A DNA stretch of 64,000 nt, taken from contig NZ_LRSE01000006.1 of NCBI RefSeq assembly GCF_001634625.1, forward strand, positions 7,715 to 71,714, written 5' to 3'. Made by a program: the position numbers and the translations under genes. A model generated the notes under the pieces. The model did no database searches, had not been told where the DNA came from, and saw nothing but the letters and a program-made list of their open reading frames with translations. Below are positions 61,189-64,000 of this stretch, one piece after another (positions within the stretch are counted from its first letter, which is position 1; every line of letters begins with the position of its first letter). Origin of the DNA: Croceicoccus bisphenolivorans (GTDB lineage Bacteria; Pseudomonadota; Alphaproteobacteria; Sphingomonadales; Sphingomonadaceae).

Positions 61189-62552
61189 GTTGTGGGGGGC
61201 TGCGGTAAGGCCACATCCTGTTGGCCAAGACCGCGCAGCGTGATCAAAGCCATCAAGCCCATCACGAAGTAGCCTACAGCGCCGCCAATTGCCACGCCCC
61301 AGGCCGCGCCTCCGCCGGCAAAAGGTTCGACGAGCAACAAAAGCCCTGCCGCAGCGGCAATCACGGTGCAAAAGCGTGCAAACAGCGAAAAGCGTGCCCG
61401 TCCGGTGGAATGCAAAACCGGCTCGAAGGCAACACCCGCCAGTTCGAAACATGACGCCACTGTCAGCGGAATCAGCACATGGTATCCGTTGCGGAACTCT
61501 TCGCCACCCAACAGGGCGAGAATATTTCCGCCGACAGCGATAACGAATACGACGACGACTGCGCCTGCAACTCCCGCAATCCGACTGGTTTGGGCAACTA
61601 GGCGACGGAATTCGCTGGCCCCTGCAGACACGCGGGCGCGGGCGATTTCGGCATATGCGGCGCGGCTGAGCAGGGTGGACAGCTTGGCCAGTCCCTGTGC
61701 CAGCTGATTGGCAAGGCGATAGACACCGGCCGCGCTTGTTCCCACGAAATAGCCGACTGCCAGCAAAGGCCCGTGGCGGTAAACCGCGTCGACTGTTGCG
61801 CTTGCGTAAGTGATGAGAAAAAAGCGAATCAGGCCCGGGTTTTCGTGCCGTGCCCGAAATGCGCCCTTGAGATGGCTAAGGCGGATCGCCTGCGGACAGA
61901 TCCAGCGCGCGACCAGCCAATAAAGCGCAGCCTCGATCAAATCGATCACCGCCCATGCGATCAGGAAACGCACGAGGCTTGGGCCGGTGAGCCAGATGGC
62001 GACTGCGGCTATCAACCTGCCCAGTGGCACAACGGCTTCGATATAGACGGCAAGGTCGAACCGGTCGAGCGCGCGCACAATCCCCGTTGGCGCGGAAACG
62101 ATCGCCCAAAGCGCGGCGACGTTGAACCAGAATGCCGTGTCGATCAGCGCGGGGTTGATCTGCAGCGCGTCTGCGAACTGGTAGAACACGAGCCATGCAA
62201 TGCCGCACCCGATGATCGCGCCCAGCACGTCAAGGATGCCCGCCATGAGGCCAAGGCGACCGAAGCCGTCCCAGTCCTTGTCATGAACATGCTGCACCCC
62301 GAACCGCACGACCACTTGCCATGTCTGGAAACCGGCGAGCGCGATCAGTGCCTGTGATGTTCCGAAGATCAGCGAGAAGTGCCCGAAATCCTTCAGGCCC
62401 AGCGAGCGGGTCAGGATCGCGAGGTAGACCAGCGAGCAAACCGCGCCAAAGCCCTTGCCGCCGACAAGCCACGCGACGTTCGTCAACATGCGTGACAGCA
62501 GCGATTTCGACGCTGCGAGTTCTGGACCCTTGCCTGACATTACCGCAGGCAT
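61185..62552 (-). CDS. Lipopolysaccharide/polysaccharide flippase (MOP superfamily)
   Basis: A 455-residue protein with about 12 hydrophobic helices and the Wzx/MATE-like pattern, including the N-terminal LTNVAWLVGGKGFGAVCSLVYLAILTR start and RLANQLAQGLAKLSTLLSRAAY loop. It probably moves lipid-linked oligosaccharides across the inner membrane. A second ATG at 62540 is possible, and no good ribosome binding site is seen for either. It belongs with the nucleotidyltransferase and transferase genes to its right. Confidence 0.82.
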   Translation of the reverse strand: MPAVMSGKGPELAASKSLLSRMLTNVAWLVGGKGFGAVCSLVYLAILTRSLGLKDFGHFSLIFGTSQALIALAGFQTWQVVVRFGVQHVHDKDWDGFGRLGLMAGILDVLGAIIGCGIAWLVFYQFADALQINPALIDTAFWFNVAALWAIVSAPTGIVRALDRFDLAVYIEAVVPLGRLIAAVAIWLTGPSLVRFLIAWAVIDLIEAALYWLVARWICPQAIRLSHLKGAFRARHENPGLIRFFLITYASATVDAVYRHGPLLAVGYFVGTSAAGVYRLANQLAQGLAKLSTLLSRAAYAEIARARVSAGASEFRRLVAQTSRIAGVAGAVVVVFVIAVGGNILALLGGEEFRNGYHVLIPLTVASCFELAGVAFEPVLHSTGRARFSLFARFCTVIAAAAGLLLLVEPFAGGGAAWGVAIGGAVGYFVMGLMALITLRGLGQQDVALPQPPTT

Positions 62553-62649
62553 TTGAACGAGCGTTCCGGACCTGGCAAGCCGCCCGATGCAGAATTGCGC
62601 AGAGAAGCGAAGCGTTGCGGGACGCCGTCGCTATGCCTAAAGGCCCACC

Positions 62650-63408
62650 ATGCTTGAAAGCCCATCCATGATCGAACACGCCATTCTTCTAAGCGCGGGG
62701 CAGGGTTCGCGGCTGCTGCCGCTGACTGCCGAACGGCCGAAATGCCTCATCGATTTTTCCGGACGGTCGCTGATCGGGTGGCAGATCGAAATGCTCGCAC
62801 GATGCGGGGTGAAGCGTATCGATGTCGTCACCGGCTTCATGACGGACATGGTCGAACAGCATATTGCCGCGATCGACGATCCGCGCGTCGAAGTCACTTG
62901 TCACTTCAATCCGTTCTTCAAGGTCGCCGATAATCTCGGTTCATGCTGGATTGTGCGGGACCGGATGGACGGCGATTTCATGATCCTGAATGGCGACACG
63001 CTGGTGTCGGAGGATATCGTCAACCGTGTGCAGCAGGGGTCGGAATGGCCGATCGCGGTGACGGTCGACGTGAAACCCGCCTACGACAGCGACGACATGA
63101 AAGTCTCGTGCGGAGAGAACGGACGTCTGGCCCGGATCGGCAAGACGCTGACTGCCGAAGTGAGCAACGCGGAGTCTATCGGATTCCTCGCGTTTCGTGG
63201 CGAAGGCGGCGAACTGTTCCGCGAGACCGTGCGTCAGACCATGCGGACACCCGATGGCGTGAATCACTGGTATCTGAAAGTCATCGACATGATCGCCGAC
63301 AGCGGCAAGGTCGGCACCGTATCGATCGAGGGGATGGACTGGGCTGAAGTCGATTTCCTCAACGATATCGAGATCGCGACCGAACTTACTGACGTCTGGA
63401 GTCAGTGA
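62650..63408 (+). CDS. Nucleotidyltransferase, phosphocholine/sugar-phosphate cytidylyltransferase-like
   Basis: A 252-residue NTP_transferase with the signature LSAGQGSRLLPLTAERPKCL (about 13-32, GxGxRLxPLTxxxPK) and the metal-binding NGDTLVSEDI (about 113-122). The size and short form resemble LicC-type phosphocholine cytidylyltransferases, but other nucleotide sugars are possible. ATGs at 62650 and 62668 are both plausible. It presumably activates a building block for the neighbouring polysaccharide genes. Its end overlaps the convergent gene by 23 bp. Confidence 0.82.
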   Translation: MLESPSMIEHAILLSAGQGSRLLPLTAERPKCLIDFSGRSLIGWQIEMLARCGVKRIDVVTGFMTDMVEQHIAAIDDPRVEVTCHFNPFFKVADNLGSCWIVRDRMDGDFMILNGDTLVSEDIVNRVQQGSEWPIAVTVDVKPAYDSDDMKVSCGENGRLARIGKTLTAEVSNAESIGFLAFRGEGGELFRETVRQTMRTPDGVNHWYLKVIDMIADSGKVGTVSIEGMDWAEVDFLNDIEIATELTDVWSQ

Positions 63409-64000
63409 TCAGCCCGGCTACCAGAACTGCCGCACGGTCAATGATCCTGCTGGCTGCGATAACACCGTCGTCCGCGCAATCAATTCCTTCGAGGGCAGAT
63501 ATAGCGGCATCCCGTTGACGCTCGACATAGTCGGAATGCGTGGAAACAGCCTCGGCGATGGCCGCCCCGATGTCGGCATCAACGTCGAAGGTCGGCCCGA
63601 AATGCCACATTGCGAAATTGGGATCCGATTGCCAGTCGATGGAATTGGAATCGACGAAAAAGCAGGGGCGTGGCCTGGCTATGAATTCATAGATCTGGCT
63701 GCTGACGTCGCCGCAATAGATTGAGCTGGCATTGGTGTAAGTCATGTCGCTGGACCGGGAAGAGCCCATGTCGACGATGACCTTGTCCGATATCGATCGC
63801 TTGGTCCAATTCGCGACTTTTTCGGAAGACCAGTTTTCCGCCAGTCGCACGTGAGGTGCGATGACCAGATTGTAATCGTTTTGCGACGTTGCCCACTGCA
63901 GGAACCGCTCCGCCATATCCTCGAATGTGCCCAGCACAGGGTGGAAATGTGGGTTGTACAGTATGATTGGCCGACCGTTGCCGAACAACGACGTCTTCTT
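63386..64000 (-). CDS. CDP-glycerol glycerophosphotransferase/GT-B-like transferase, partial
   Basis: At least 200 residues are visible and the frame is still open at the window edge, so the N-terminal part is missing. The segment IILYNPHFHPVLGTFEDM starts the C-terminal Rossmann half. SIYCGDVSSQIYEFIARPRPCFFVDS and FGPTFDVDADIGAAI resemble the nucleotide-binding half of CDP-glycerol glycerophosphotransferases and related GT-B enzymes. It would use an activated donor, possibly the product of the adjacent nucleotidyltransferase. The exact family is uncertain. Confidence 0.6.
   Translation of the reverse strand, partial: KKTSLFGNGRPIILYNPHFHPVLGTFEDMAERFLQWATSQNDYNLVIAPHVRLAENWSSEKVANWTKRSISDKVIVDMGSSRSSDMTYTNASSIYCGDVSSQIYEFIARPRPCFFVDSNSIDWQSDPNFAMWHFGPTFDVDADIGAAIAEAVSTHSDYVERQRDAAISALEGIDCADDGVIAASRIIDRAAVLVAGLITDSRRQ

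Overview
This is a GC-rich, almost fully coding window with no rRNA, CRISPR array, transposase or integrase. Gene content points to an alphaproteobacterium, most likely Sphingomonadales (Novosphingobium or Erythrobacter-like): DUF2842, a class I lysyl-tRNA synthetase, the zapA / 6S-region / 5-FCL arrangement, DUF2171 proteins, XrtA-type exosortase-associated genes, a LOV protein beside an HWE histidine kinase, and GGAAC-N17-CGTT promoters of the EcfG type. This assignment rests on recognised families, not on a database search.

Region 1 (73-15025) is a C1/N-methyl amine block. A cupin and an FMN/4Fe-4S oxidoreductase converge on a GlxA/GbdR-type regulator. Divergent from the regulator is a long operon: four heterotetrameric sarcosine oxidase-like subunits, purU, folD, three glutamate synthase-like genes and a GSIII-type ligase. 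Together these match the N-methylglutamate pathway: GmaS makes gamma-glutamylmethylamide, MgsABC makes N-methylglutamate, MgdABCD demethylates it onto tetrahydrofolate, and FolD plus PurU take the C1 unit to formate.

Region 2 (15169-25778) is mixed housekeeping: a thioredoxin-fold lipoprotein, a thiolase, nadB, a diguanylate cyclase, a GlsB-type membrane protein, nrdA behind a structured leader of about 0.6 kb, and an SDR. Region 3 (26009-32558) is a signalling and stress block: a LOV photosensor, a Crp/Fnr regulator, a CheB-CheR-PAS-HWE kinase, and three DUF2171 genes, one of which is only 57 codons. The DUF2171 genes carry EcfG-like promoters, one of them an exact consensus match.

Region 4 (32884-35305) holds nrdB behind a good NrdR-box match. 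It is followed by a low-GC two-gene islet that resembles the SocA/SocB (Panacea/DUF4065) toxin-antitoxin system. The putative toxin ends in a sliding-clamp-binding-like peptide. This is the most unusual item in the window.

Region 5 (35341-49739) contains small secreted proteins, a methyltransferase, PPK2, lysK, a zincin, a MaoC hydratase, tRNA-Asp, 5-FCL, a probable 6S RNA, zapA, and the tkt-gap-MOSC-pgk-fda-thiE sugar-phosphate cluster. Region 6 (49818-64000) has two cell-wall enzymes, trxB, an exosortase-associated ACP/ligase/decarboxylase triad, an unrecognised Walker-B-like protein, pirin, zapE, a thioesterase, sdhB, and the start of a polysaccharide cluster (flippase, nucleotidyltransferase, transferase) that runs off the right edge.
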